From the NCBI GenBank assembly GCA_963422705.1, contig OY730443.1:868001-932000 (forward strand): 64,000 bases of DNA, given 5' to 3'. The notes under the pieces are model-generated. The model did no database searches. It saw only the letters and a list, made by a program, of their open reading frames with translations, and was not told the origin of the DNA. Origin of the DNA: G963422705 sp963422705 (lineage in GTDB: Bacteria > Poribacteria > WGA-4E > WGA-3G). Made by a program: the position numbers and the translations under genes. This document shows, one piece after another, positions 53,125-61,661 of this stretch; the first letter of the stretch is position 1; every line of letters starts with the position of its first letter.

Positions 53125-53167
53125 GATTCTTTGCTCAAAGGTAGCAAGCGACATGCTTGCCAATAAT

Positions 53168-53195
53168 AGTATATCATATTTTAATCAGAAATCAA
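53168..53195 (-). promoter_or_regulatory. Promoter of the rib-hisH-two-component series
   Basis: Minus strand TTGATT (53190-53195), 16-base spacer, TATACT (53168-53173). If start 53154 is used the leader would be very short. Confidence 0.5.
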
Positions 53196-53255
53196 ACCAT
53201 TTTCATTCAAAGCCGGATAGGGGGCACCACACAAAAAATCCATGGCGTTTCAGGG

Positions 53256-53750
53256 TTATTCAGAATTTGTAATTAATTTCAAAGATTCAAGGATTTCTGA
53301 CTGTTTTACCAAATCGAATTGATAAGCGCCAATGTACATATATCTGATAATGCCGAGCTTGTCAATAATAAACGTCGCCGGCCGTGCAATGTTGTAAGCG
53401 TCAAGACTAAGCCAGTGGTAGACACCATAACTTCTGATAACGTTCCGCTCTCTATCCACCAGTAAAGGATAGGTAATGCTATTTTGCGCCGTGTATCCAC
53501 GGAGTTCGCGGGGCCACTGTCCTGCAATGCCAAGTGGTGTTGCCCGGTACGCCGCATACTCGTCAAGGTGTTTTTGTACTGCCGCCAACTGGCGACGGCT
53601 ATTTCGTCACCATGTCCCTCGAAAAAATGTTAAGATGACGCGGTATTCATTCCGATAAGATACCAGCGACACGTTTCGCCGCTGATGCGAAGGTAACGTA
53701 AATAAAGGCGCCGTATCGCCGATGCTGAGGATTTTGTTTTTGCGTGGCAT
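53256..53750 (-). CDS. Selenocysteine-containing peroxiredoxin-like protein (TGA at codon 48)
   Basis: 164 aa if TGA 53609-53607 is read as Sec; frame from ATG 53750 to 53256. The N-terminus ILSIGDTAPLFTLPSH is the AhpC/TSA redoxin start. The active-site strand reads VILTFFRGTW-U-RNSRRQLAAVQ, matching the redoxin consensus FYRGxWCPxCRRQLAAL with the TGA exactly at the peroxidatic Cys and Ser at the resolving Cys. Downstream the fold continues cleanly: ITYPLLVDRERNVIRSYGV and PATFIIDKLGIIRYMYIG. A SECIS-like hairpin with a GU-containing apical loop follows the TGA (53579-53598). A normal reading stops after 47 residues. A nonsense pseudogene is the alternative, but the position and hairpin make Sec the better reading. 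Sec machinery is not in the window. Confidence 0.72.
53579..53598 (-). promoter_or_regulatory. Bacterial SECIS-like hairpin
   Basis: Minus strand CCGTCGCC-AGTT-GGCGGCAG: four perfect GC pairs at the top (CGCC/GGCG), then U-G, G-C, one mismatch, C-G. The apical loop AGUU has G in its second position and a GU step, as in bacterial SECIS elements. The loop begins 16 bases after the TGA, inside the known range. Confidence 0.65.
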
Positions 53751-53945
53751 ACACCCATTTTCCTAAAAGTTATCAGTTACGTCAAATGTAAAGGTAGGTA
53801 AACTTCAAGGCTCGCATAATTCGGACATTCGGTTTTCAACCTTTTCTCAGGTTCACGAAGCATATCGCACCTAGGAAATCGCGCCAACAGAAGTATCTTG
53901 TGCGCTCAAGCCCGTTCTAAAATGAGAACGAAATGGTTCTGGAGC
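53751..53945. other. Intergenic region
   Basis: No gene seen between hemW and the selenoprotein gene. An AGGA about 10 bases before ATG 53750 is the likely SD. Confidence 0.3.
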
Positions 53946-55070
53946 TCATAACAATTCTACAAACAGTTCGTTGGACATAAAAAAACCACGGGTTGTCAGA
54001 TGAAGGTGGGTTGCAGAGGCTTTCAGCAATCTCAACTCTATCCATTTTTCAAGAAGTTGACCAAATTCTACCTCAGGCGTTTCCCCAAAACGGCACCGGT
54101 AATCCTTCAGGGAGATACCCTCCCGTTTCCGGAGCCCGAGCATGAGCGTTTCCGCCTTTTCACCCCGGCCGGTGAGGCATTCGGAATCCGAAATCGGTTT
54201 TATGCCCTGACGCAGCGCGTTCGTGTAATGAGTAATCTCCCTCATGTTTGAATAGCGAACACCATCAATATAACCACATGCACCCGCCCCTAACCCAATG
54301 TAGGCTTGATTGTTCCAATAGACAAGGTTATGTAAGGAAGAGCAGCCAGAACGAGCAAAGTTACAGATTTCATAATGTTCGTAGCCGTGGCCGGTTAACG
54401 TATCAATCGCATACTCGAACATGTCCGCCTCAGTGTCTTCAACAGGCAGACGGAGTTTGCCAGCGCGCCACCATTCATGAAACGGGGTTGATTCTTCTAT
54501 GACGAGATTATAGGCGGAAATATGCGATGGCTCCAGGGCAAGTACAGCGGTTAAGGTAGATTGCCAGGCTTGCAGGGTTTGCTTCGGAAGCGCGAAAATC
54601 AGATCGATGTTGATATTATCAAAACCGCACTGATTCGCCAGGTGATAACTGTGAAGAAAGTCAGCAACGGTATGAATTCTGCCTAGCTGCTTCAACGTCT
54701 CGTCCTGCATCGCTTGCAGCCCGAAACTGAGACGATTCACGCCTGCATCTTGCAGTACTTTCAATTTTTCTTTGTCAACGGTACCGGGGTTGGCTTCTAC
54801 CGTAATTTCAGCACCGGGCTGGACATCAAAATATGTATGTAAATCAACAAATAGCTGAGTTAAGGCACTTGCAGAAAGGATGGACGGTGTTCCGCCGCCG
54901 ATAAAAATTGTCCGTAACGGCGCGGTTACCGGTGCGTAGCATTTCATCTCCGTACAGAGTGCTTGTAGATATGTCGTTGCTTGTGCTTTATGAAAAGCGT
55001 ACGTGTTAAAAGCACAATAGTAACATTTTGTCGCACAAAATGGAATATGTATGTACAGAGAAGAAGCCAT
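53946..55070 (-). CDS. hemW: HemW-family radical SAM protein
   Basis: 374 aa from the ATG at 55070 (AAAGG at good spacing, giving MASSLYIHIPFC); an ATG at 55088 overlaps the dehydrogenase stop. The radical SAM cluster is CATKCYYCAF (CxxxCxxC), followed by TIFIGGGTPSIL and NRLSFGLQAMQDE. HemW proteins are heme chaperones often misannotated as coproporphyrinogen oxidases. The C-terminal helical domain (LMLGLRKREGISLKDY) is family-typical. The gene follows a zinc dehydrogenase closely, with no obvious link. Confidence 0.9.
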   Translation of the reverse strand: MASSLYIHIPFCATKCYYCAFNTYAFHKAQATTYLQALCTEMKCYAPVTAPLRTIFIGGGTPSILSASALTQLFVDLHTYFDVQPGAEITVEANPGTVDKEKLKVLQDAGVNRLSFGLQAMQDETLKQLGRIHTVADFLHSYHLANQCGFDNINIDLIFALPKQTLQAWQSTLTAVLALEPSHISAYNLVIEESTPFHEWWRAGKLRLPVEDTEADMFEYAIDTLTGHGYEHYEICNFARSGCSSLHNLVYWNNQAYIGLGAGACGYIDGVRYSNMREITHYTNALRQGIKPISDSECLTGRGEKAETLMLGLRKREGISLKDYRCRFGETPEVEFGQLLEKWIELRLLKASATHLHLTTRGFFMSNELFVELL

Positions 55071-55084
55071 ATCCGGGTACCTTT

Positions 55085-56185
55085 TCATCCAAATTCTAAT
55101 CCAACTCTGATTGCATCACCCCCGTCTGCATAAGCAAACGCGTCATTAATCTGAGCAAAGGGGAAAGTATGCGAGATAATTTTATGGAAAGGGTACTTAT
55201 GTTGCGTACGCGTTAAAAAATCAAGTGCGCGCGGGATTACCCAAGGTTCATAAACAATGATACCGCGGATTGTCTTACTACAACGGACGATATCACCCGG
55301 TTCAATTTGGGTAGGAAATCCGAGGTTAATGTTGCCTATCCAGAGGTACCTACCGCCCCATCGCAGCATCTTAACGCCTTCAGAGAGTACGTGTGGTGAA
55401 CCGACAAACTCAGCGACAAGGTCCGCGCCACTTCCGTCTGTCTGCTCTAGGACATAAGAGATTCGTTCATCAGAACCGAATTCATCAACATTGATAACGT
55501 CATCGGCCCCAAATTCACGCGCGAGCTGCAGCCGTGCCGGCTGCCGTTCCAAGACAATAATTTTACCTGCACCCATCTCCCTGGCAACAGCAGTTGCATA
55601 AAGCCCTAGTCCACCGGCGCCTTGGATAACCACCGTGTCCCCGAGGGTGATGCCAATCTGATTGAGGCCATAAATTACTTCTGATAAGGCACAGTTGATT
55701 GGGGACACCAGCGCATCGGCAAGTTCAGGCGGTACCTTGAAAACCGAGTGTCCGGGCTTCATGTAGTAGTACTCCCCGTATGCCCCGTGAAAATGGGGGT
55801 GTTGCTCGCTGGAAACCCCAAGCCAATCCCGATAACGGTTTGGGCATGCGGGGCTCCCCTTGAGGCACATCCAGCAGTGCTGACACGGTTTGAAGTAGGA
55901 ATAGGCAATCCTGTCGCCTTCTCTTAAAGGCTGTCCTGTACTGTCGATGCTAATATTTTTGCCCACTCCTTCAATCGTTCCTACCATTTCGTGCCCAAGC
56001 ACCTGTGGGATATCACGAGCGATTTTAGGGCCGTGCCCACGCCAGAAGTGTAAATCGGAGCCACAGATGTTCGCCATCCGGATGCGCACGAGTATATCAT
56101 CGTCACTTACAGGTGGGATTGGATATTCCCGAAATTCCATCGGTGCTTGCGGTTGTGTAAAAACAGCGACTTTCCCAGTTTTCAT
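55085..56185 (-). CDS. Zinc-dependent medium-chain alcohol dehydrogenase family protein
   Basis: 366 aa. Catalytic-zinc ligands in NICGSDLHFW and GHEMVGTIEGVG; structural-zinc Cys in KPCQHCWMCLKGSPAC; nucleotide-binding VVIQGAGGLGLYATAVA. It resembles sorbitol/threonine-type MDR dehydrogenases that oxidise a polyol or secondary alcohol. Its stop shares bases with the upstream alternative start of hemW. Substrate not assignable. Confidence 0.9.
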   Translation of the reverse strand: MKTGKVAVFTQPQAPMEFREYPIPPVSDDDILVRIRMANICGSDLHFWRGHGPKIARDIPQVLGHEMVGTIEGVGKNISIDSTGQPLREGDRIAYSYFKPCQHCWMCLKGSPACPNRYRDWLGVSSEQHPHFHGAYGEYYYMKPGHSVFKVPPELADALVSPINCALSEVIYGLNQIGITLGDTVVIQGAGGLGLYATAVAREMGAGKIIVLERQPARLQLAREFGADDVINVDEFGSDERISYVLEQTDGSGADLVAEFVGSPHVLSEGVKMLRWGGRYLWIGNINLGFPTQIEPGDIVRCSKTIRGIIVYEPWVIPRALDFLTRTQHKYPFHKIISHTFPFAQINDAFAYADGGDAIRVGLEFG

Positions 56186-56275
56186 CGTTCAGCTCTTTCA
56201 TTAATATATTGCGTTACAGACTCGTTTTAGAGGGATTCAGAGTACTTATCTAGGACGCCACTTTTCTAACCGGTA

Positions 56276-56677
56276 TTAATACTCATCAAAGTTAGTTACC
56301 TTCCATTTTCCGTCAATGACTTCGGTATAAATCACCACTTTTCGAACATGGGTTGCAATTCCAGAGTTTTGGATAGTTAACTTGTAGTTAAATATTGCTT
56401 CGCTTTCACTGATATTTTCTTGCGCCGTACGTTCGTATTTAATCTGCGGCATTTGGTTAACATCAATGGGTTCCCCGGAGATGCGTACCTCATGCAAACG
56501 CATAATCTCGTCTTCCAATTTCTCGGTTGCAAGTCCATGGCTAAGCATCAGTGCTGCTTCCTGCTCGGCGCGTTGGTAGTAGTTATAGATAAAATCTTCG
56601 CTAACTGCCTGTGGCGTATTTCTATTTGAACAAGCAAGTAGCACGAATATGAATAATGGGACGTACCCCTTTTTCAT
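56276..56677 (-). CDS. Small lipoprotein, unknown
   Basis: 133 aa. Signal FIFVLLACSN with lipobox LLAC. The mature part is an alpha helix (residues about 30-65) then a beta sheet ending GKWKVTNFDEY, resembling the SnoaL/NTF2-like DUF4878-type lipoproteins, without firm assignment. It follows the phosphodiester-glycosidase-like gene by about 85 bases on the same strand. Confidence 0.6.
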   Translation of the reverse strand: MKKGYVPLFIFVLLACSNRNTPQAVSEDFIYNYYQRAEQEAALMLSHGLATEKLEDEIMRLHEVRISGEPIDVNQMPQIKYERTAQENISESEAIFNYKLTIQNSGIATHVRKVVIYTEVIDGKWKVTNFDEY

Positions 56678-56761
56678 TTAGAAGGCTACCCCTTTACAAG
56701 GATTTATATTTTAGGAATCTGTTCTCTCTGATAAAGGATAAAGGTGTTGTCTTTTTCAAAC

Positions 56762-58060
56762 TTAAGGTTGCTTTTTGACGGCGCGAATCATTGGGACGTT
56801 GAAAATACGGCGCTCGTACCCATGTGAGGGACTGTTCACAACTTTGCCCAGCGCCCAGAGGGTTGAGGAGCTGCCGCCATCAAAGTTAATGGCGTTTTTG
56901 ATGCCGAGTTCTCGAAAGAATCTAGCCATTTGGTAAAGCGTCATCCCCATGCTATATCCTGGTTGTCGCCCGTCAACAACAATGAGAAATAGTTTTTGAT
57001 TGTTAAATCCTAATGCACTTCGTGGATTACGTTTCGCAGCATTTCGATGATTCCGTTCTGTTCTTCCAGCGGATGCATGAAATTCTACCAATTCCGGTTC
57101 AATGGTACCGTGTCTTAAAAGCCGCAGATTTCCGCCTACCCCGGAATGCACAGCCTGCCATTTTGGGGGTGTCAGCGCAATTTCAAGTGTCCCGGGCGTA
57201 GATTTTGTGAATTTATTTTTCCACTTTCTTGCGATGTCGGGAGTTATCGCGAGGACAACCCCGCGCGATGGAATTAGGCTATTGCCGCGAGAAGAAACCG
57301 CGGTGACAACAAAACGGCTCTGATATTTCGCTGTAAGTGGTAGCTCTAGTTTCATCAAAGTGAGTTCATAACACCGGCGAGTCAGCGTCCGTTTACCAAA
57401 GCGCGGTGTATATATCACGACAGGGCATACCGAATCACAAATTTGATTGATACCGTTTATCCGGAGTGTGTTTTCACCAATGCGAATTTTCCCGTTTAGC
57501 GCCACGGCGTCTAAGAGAAATTCGCCATCGGAGGTTACCCCGAAGCTGGTTTCTCCCCACGGCGAAGGTGGTGAATATCCCCATCTATCAAGCGGTATGG
57601 GAATGCTAACGAGTTCGCCATTTTGGATATGGAGGTTGAAAATCATTCCACCGCGTCCGAGCCTGTCTTCCCGAATACCAAAACTTCCATTTACCCCGGC
57701 TAACGGCAGTATCCCTTTTTGCATCAGTCGCTTCGCGGCCCTACTGATGGTTTCGCGTCCTAAGATACGCGTATTAGCAAGCGCCATATCAAACTGTATA
57801 TTTTCCGCAGTACGCTCCATCTCCGCAACGTAAACAGCGGCCCCGCCTTCCCACCAATAACGATTCAAACGAAAGCCTTTTGGCCACTGTTCACTTCGTA
57901 GCTCATCGCGACGTTTAACGGAGTCAGGTATGTTTGTTGCTTTTGAGAAAAATGGTGGACGTTCCAAGCCGCGCAGAACCCTAATAGCAAAAATAAAAAG
58001 GAGTAGAAGCGTGCAAACTGCAACGAACCAGCGAAAATAATAACTATTTTCTTTCAACAT
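56762..58060 (-). CDS. Phosphodiester glycosidase (NAGPA/DUF2233-like) exported protein
   Basis: 432 aa from the ATG at 58060; TTG 58066 is also in frame. An N-terminal membrane segment (YFRWFVAVCTLLLLFIFAI) anchors it outside. The NAGPA-like core has LAGVNGSFG, a long insert, then FLIVVDGRQPGYSMGMTL and AINFDGGSSSTLWALG, the family's hallmark. NAGPA removes GlcNAc from a phosphodiester; bacterial members act on cell-envelope or teichoic-type linkages. The actual substrate is unknown. Confidence 0.8.
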   Translation of the reverse strand: MLKENSYYFRWFVAVCTLLLLFIFAIRVLRGLERPPFFSKATNIPDSVKRRDELRSEQWPKGFRLNRYWWEGGAAVYVAEMERTAENIQFDMALANTRILGRETISRAAKRLMQKGILPLAGVNGSFGIREDRLGRGGMIFNLHIQNGELVSIPIPLDRWGYSPPSPWGETSFGVTSDGEFLLDAVALNGKIRIGENTLRINGINQICDSVCPVVIYTPRFGKRTLTRRCYELTLMKLELPLTAKYQSRFVVTAVSSRGNSLIPSRGVVLAITPDIARKWKNKFTKSTPGTLEIALTPPKWQAVHSGVGGNLRLLRHGTIEPELVEFHASAGRTERNHRNAAKRNPRSALGFNNQKLFLIVVDGRQPGYSMGMTLYQMARFFRELGIKNAINFDGGSSSTLWALGKVVNSPSHGYERRIFNVPMIRAVKKQP

Positions 58061-58099
58061 TTGCAATGAAATCCTGTAATTGTAAGAAATTCCGTCTTA

Positions 58100-59320
58100 T
58101 CAAGAAGAGCAGTGATGTGAAACATGCTGAGCTGATGAAGATGCCTTTAATCCGATACCCGTGAGGATGGAAACCGTCACATCATCCTTGCCGATGATAC
58201 CGGTATGCCGAAACTTCTCATACGCTTTGACGACGACGGCCGACGTCGGTTCAACGTAAAGCCCTCGAGTTGCAAGCATTTTCAAACCGTTCTTAATATC
58301 GACTTCGTCAACGGTAGTAAATGCCCCGGTTGTGTCGCCGATTGCATCCAGCATCATTTTTCGGCGAATAGGTAGTTCAGCGGTAATGCCCTCTGCTAGA
58401 GTTGTACCGGCTTGTTTCATGCGCGAAATCGTAGAGGTGTTGTTAGCGTAGGTGTTATAAATCGGACAACAGACAGCCGACTGCACCCCCAATAATCGAG
58501 GAAACCGTTCAATAATACCGTGTACGCGCAATTCGCGAAATCCGAGGTACAAACCGAGATAGATACTTCCGAATCCTACCGGGCAGATAACGTTCTCCGG
58601 CGGATTGCCGCCCAATTGCGCAATAATTTCAAACGCCAAGGTCTTCGTCCCCTCCAGGAAGAAGGGATGCCAATTATGAGAGGCGTAACACGTATTTTCT
58701 GCTGCATGTCTAACCGCTTCTGTTGTTGCCATACGATTCCCTTCCACCACCTCCACTGCAGCACCATACGCAGAGATTTGAGCTAATTTACTTTTTGAGG
58801 TAGCTTTCGGACAGTAAATCGTACACCGGATGTTTGCTCTAGCAGTGTAAGCAGCGATTGCCGCGCCGGCATTTCCGGATGAATCTTCAACGACTTCTTC
58901 AACCCCGAGTGCCTTCAAATGCGTTACCAACACCGACGCCCCCCGGTCCTTATAGGAACCTGTGGGACAGAGGTAGTCCAATTTCATATAGTGTTCCGGG
59001 GCATCTTTTCCTCCTGTCATCTGGGGATTTGCGTTTTGCCCACAACGGGGTACCGCGTCAAACGGTAGCAACGGTGTCATTCCTTCACCCAGGGTAACAA
59101 TTTCGGCATCCAAAGGAATAGGGAGTGCTTCACGATACCGCCAGAGGGACATGCTATGTTCCTTGTAACCGCCCTGTTTCTCGAGTATGGGCGCAAAGAT
59201 TTTAGATTCAGGCGCTTCAAGAATTAATGGGGAACCGCAGTCACACCGGTAACGTAGTCCAGACATCTGATATGTTTGGGTACACTCGGTGCAGATATAT
59301 TGCAAAATGTGTTTTTCCAT
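58100..59320 (-). CDS. thrC: Threonine synthase (PLP-dependent)
   Basis: 406 aa. An N-terminal zinc-ribbon-like segment (CTECTQTYQM, YRCDCGSP) is followed by the PLP fold: the Schiff-base Lys in TGSYKDRGASVL, the phosphate loop VEDSSGNAGAAIA and VICPVGFGSIYLGL. It converts O-phosphohomoserine to threonine. Related enzymes of this fold (cysteate synthase, for example) are alternatives. It stands alone, with no hom or thrB nearby. Confidence 0.85.
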   Translation of the reverse strand: MEKHILQYICTECTQTYQMSGLRYRCDCGSPLILEAPESKIFAPILEKQGGYKEHSMSLWRYREALPIPLDAEIVTLGEGMTPLLPFDAVPRCGQNANPQMTGGKDAPEHYMKLDYLCPTGSYKDRGASVLVTHLKALGVEEVVEDSSGNAGAAIAAYTARANIRCTIYCPKATSKSKLAQISAYGAAVEVVEGNRMATTEAVRHAAENTCYASHNWHPFFLEGTKTLAFEIIAQLGGNPPENVICPVGFGSIYLGLYLGFRELRVHGIIERFPRLLGVQSAVCCPIYNTYANNTSTISRMKQAGTTLAEGITAELPIRRKMMLDAIGDTTGAFTTVDEVDIKNGLKMLATRGLYVEPTSAVVVKAYEKFRHTGIIGKDDVTVSILTGIGLKASSSAQHVSHHCSS

Positions 59321-59393
59321 GCGAGCCCAGAAAATTCACGTCTATCGTATTAAAAGATTCGTGTGTCCATGAATAAGAGAGTTATGCAGCCTT

Positions 59394-60398
59394 CTACTCA
59401 TCCCAAGGTAATGGAATACCGAGCCTTTCACTGACACCACGTGCTGATGCTTGTTCCATTGCACCGTATCGAATACCTTCCTGACGGTGCAGTTCTGTCC
59501 GTTCAATTTCAATGGCCCCCGGAAGGAGTGCGTGCGCCGTACCGGGCATCGGTTCATAAGTATTGCGTACATCCTTTACCAGCCTGTCGACTTCAGCGTG
59601 GAAAAGCGCCGGTGAAACAACGGAAGCAATATCTATCGCCAGCACCATTCCGCCCATGCGAGCACCGCCCCACTGTGCGGTGTCTTGCGGCGGCTCTTCA
59701 GTAAAGCCAGTCAGTGCGCCGCCAAGCAGGTTAGCGACAGCGGTGTAGCCTATACTTTTGAAGAAGGCCGCGGGAATCACGGAAAGTAAGGCATCAATAT
59801 CGGGGCCGCGCTGGTAATCTGCCATAATACAAGTTGCTGCATCAAGCACGACAGGCGGCTCATCCCCGGAGGGGATAGCAAAACAAATCGGCGGGTTCCC
59901 GTAATACCCGAGCTGTGGCTTCGGCACCTGATTTTCGGCGTTGCCGTGGTTCTGATAACCTTGTACCGAAAAACCGATGCATCCAGATTCATTGCAGATT
60001 CTTGAATAATGTCCGGCAGAGCCGTAATGTCCAATATACCTGACTAATCCCATCCCAATACCGACTTTCTTTGCCTTCGCAATCGCGTGTTCTGTTGCGC
60101 GAACCATCGGGAGATAACCGAGTGTGCCGTTACCATCAAGGACAACCGCTGTGGGCGTTTCATGGATAACACGCATATCGGGACATGGGTTATGGCTACC
60201 GTTTTCAAACCCGCTACAGTAACCATTAACTGTCCGAGTACCATGACTTCGAACACCTCGTAAATCGGAATTGACTAATAAACGACTTATGAGAAAAGCA
60301 TGCTCATGCGTCAGTCCTGCCTTTTCAAAGCAAGCTGTACTGAAGTTAAGAAGCCGTTCCTCGTCTACACGAACAAAGGTTTCTGGTGTTCTATTCAT
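59394..60398 (-). CDS. Ldh2-type malate/L-lactate dehydrogenase family oxidoreductase
   Basis: 334 aa from the ATG at 60398. The ATG at 60410 lies in ATGGAGG, whose GGAGG is the SD. VNSDLRGVRSHGTRTV, the catalytic-His region RYIGHYGSAGHYSRI and VVLDAATCIMADYQRGP are typical of the Ldh_2 family, which oxidises 2-hydroxyacids such as malate, ureidoglycolate or sulfolactate with NAD. Substrate not assignable. It is the first gene of the minus-strand series that continues to hemW. Confidence 0.85.
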   Translation of the reverse strand: MNRTPETFVRVDEERLLNFSTACFEKAGLTHEHAFLISRLLVNSDLRGVRSHGTRTVNGYCSGFENGSHNPCPDMRVIHETPTAVVLDGNGTLGYLPMVRATEHAIAKAKKVGIGMGLVRYIGHYGSAGHYSRICNESGCIGFSVQGYQNHGNAENQVPKPQLGYYGNPPICFAIPSGDEPPVVLDAATCIMADYQRGPDIDALLSVIPAAFFKSIGYTAVANLLGGALTGFTEEPPQDTAQWGGARMGGMVLAIDIASVVSPALFHAEVDRLVKDVRNTYEPMPGTAHALLPGAIEIERTELHRQEGIRYGAMEQASARGVSERLGIPLPWDE

Positions 60399-60885
60399 CG
60401 TTTCCTCCATGTTTTCTCGTCTCCAGAAGAGATTAAGCAAGTTTAGGAGACGGGTGCCCGGTTCATCTCAGCAGAGACATGTTAGATTTATACCTTTGAG
60501 AAAAATTGCGTATCGTACCTCTGATTTGATAATATTTCTTTCTTTTATTTTTCGGTTCTGCTAAAATTTATCAAGCGGGTTACGAAGATATTCATGAATA
60601 TCTCTACCTATATGAAGTTAAGCATCCCTCAGGCAACTTTTATCGAAGTTACGGGATTAAGTACTTATTATCCTTTAATTCGCAACGATTGTCAAGAAAT
60701 TTCATACGTTTCAGCGTCGTTCGGTTTTCAGCATTTTCCCAGAGTGGCGAAGGGAATCGTGGGCTAGAAATCGCTCCTTCCGGCGGTTTTTGTGATTTAG
60801 AGGCGATTCTGAATGGAGAAATCACGGTTCCTAACAATATCTAATATCAGGCGAAATTTGTAAGCTTTCCATTATTCAAAAAACG
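60399..60885. other. Divergent intergenic region of about 490 bases
   Basis: Between the Ldh-like gene and the sulfotransferase-like gene. No supported gene; a 62-codon minus-strand frame is AT-rich and unconvincing. It should carry both promoters. No RNA gene seen. Confidence 0.3.
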
Positions 60886-61641
60886 ATGGCATTAATCACA
60901 GTAATAGGGCGTGGCCATTCCGGGACTCGCGCCATTTCTCATACGTTATACGCCAGTGGGATTTTCATGGGGAGTCAACTGAACCCATCCGGCGATAAGA
61001 TTCCACCCCATGAGATGTACGATGCTTGCCGCGTGATGGCGGAACACGTAACTTGGAAAGGTGGGCTCTCTTGGGATTTTGAACCCTTGTTTACAATCCC
61101 CATTCCGGCAGAATTTAAACGTTTAATCAATGCCTACTTATCGGATGTCTTTCAAAATCCCTCTCCTCATAAAGGATGGAAGATTCCCGAAACCACCCTT
61201 GTCTACCCGTGGATAGCACGGATGTTTCCGACGATAAAGTTCATCCACTGGCTCCGTGACCCGAGGGATTGCATTCGAGGTACGCATAAAACCGACGATT
61301 TGCGGAAATTTGGTATTAATTATCCCCAAACTGATAATGTCTATGAAATGCGGGCAATTTCTTGGTACTATCAATATCAGCTGATGAAAGCGACTCCGAC
61401 TCCTGAAAGCATGATTCAAATTCGCTTTGAGGATTTCGTATTGAAACAAGAAGAGACACTCAAACAGCTGGAGGCATTCTTAGGGATTTCGTTGGGGCGG
61501 ATTGTAGTTCGGACGGACACTGTCAATCGTTGGAAAGGCGAGCTTGCTAATGGTGCCGCTTCACTTCCGTACGATTTTGAGTTTCTTCACCAAGCAATTG
61601 TCGAGAACGGTTATCCAACAACAGCCAATTTTATCGCATAG
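60886..61641 (+). CDS. Sulfotransferase-like protein
   Basis: 251 aa. The N-terminal GRGHSGTRAISHTLYASG resembles the 5'-phosphosulfate loop of PAPS-dependent sulfotransferases, and FIHWLRDPRDCIRG the 3'-phosphate-binding motif (RDPRD). PHKGWKIPET and IRFEDFVLKQEETLKQLEAFLG complete the pattern. It should transfer sulfate from PAPS to a small molecule or glycan. No SD is evident before the ATG. It starts a plus-strand run with a Gfo/Idh oxidoreductase and a HAD phosphatase. Confidence 0.75.
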   Translation: MALITVIGRGHSGTRAISHTLYASGIFMGSQLNPSGDKIPPHEMYDACRVMAEHVTWKGGLSWDFEPLFTIPIPAEFKRLINAYLSDVFQNPSPHKGWKIPETTLVYPWIARMFPTIKFIHWLRDPRDCIRGTHKTDDLRKFGINYPQTDNVYEMRAISWYYQYQLMKATPTPESMIQIRFEDFVLKQEETLKQLEAFLGISLGRIVVRTDTVNRWKGELANGAASLPYDFEFLHQAIVENGYPTTANFIA

Positions 61642-61661
61642 GGCGGAAAGAAGGACAGAAA

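Noticed and set aside
53164..53255. FMN riboswitch upstream of ribD
   Set aside because: I looked for the conserved RFN blocks (AGGGGCAGGG, GACCGGCGG and similar) on the minus strand and found none in this short leader.
60649..60837. 62-codon minus-strand frame in the divergent intergenic region
   Set aside because: No SD, no recognisable family, AT-rich composition; probably not a gene.
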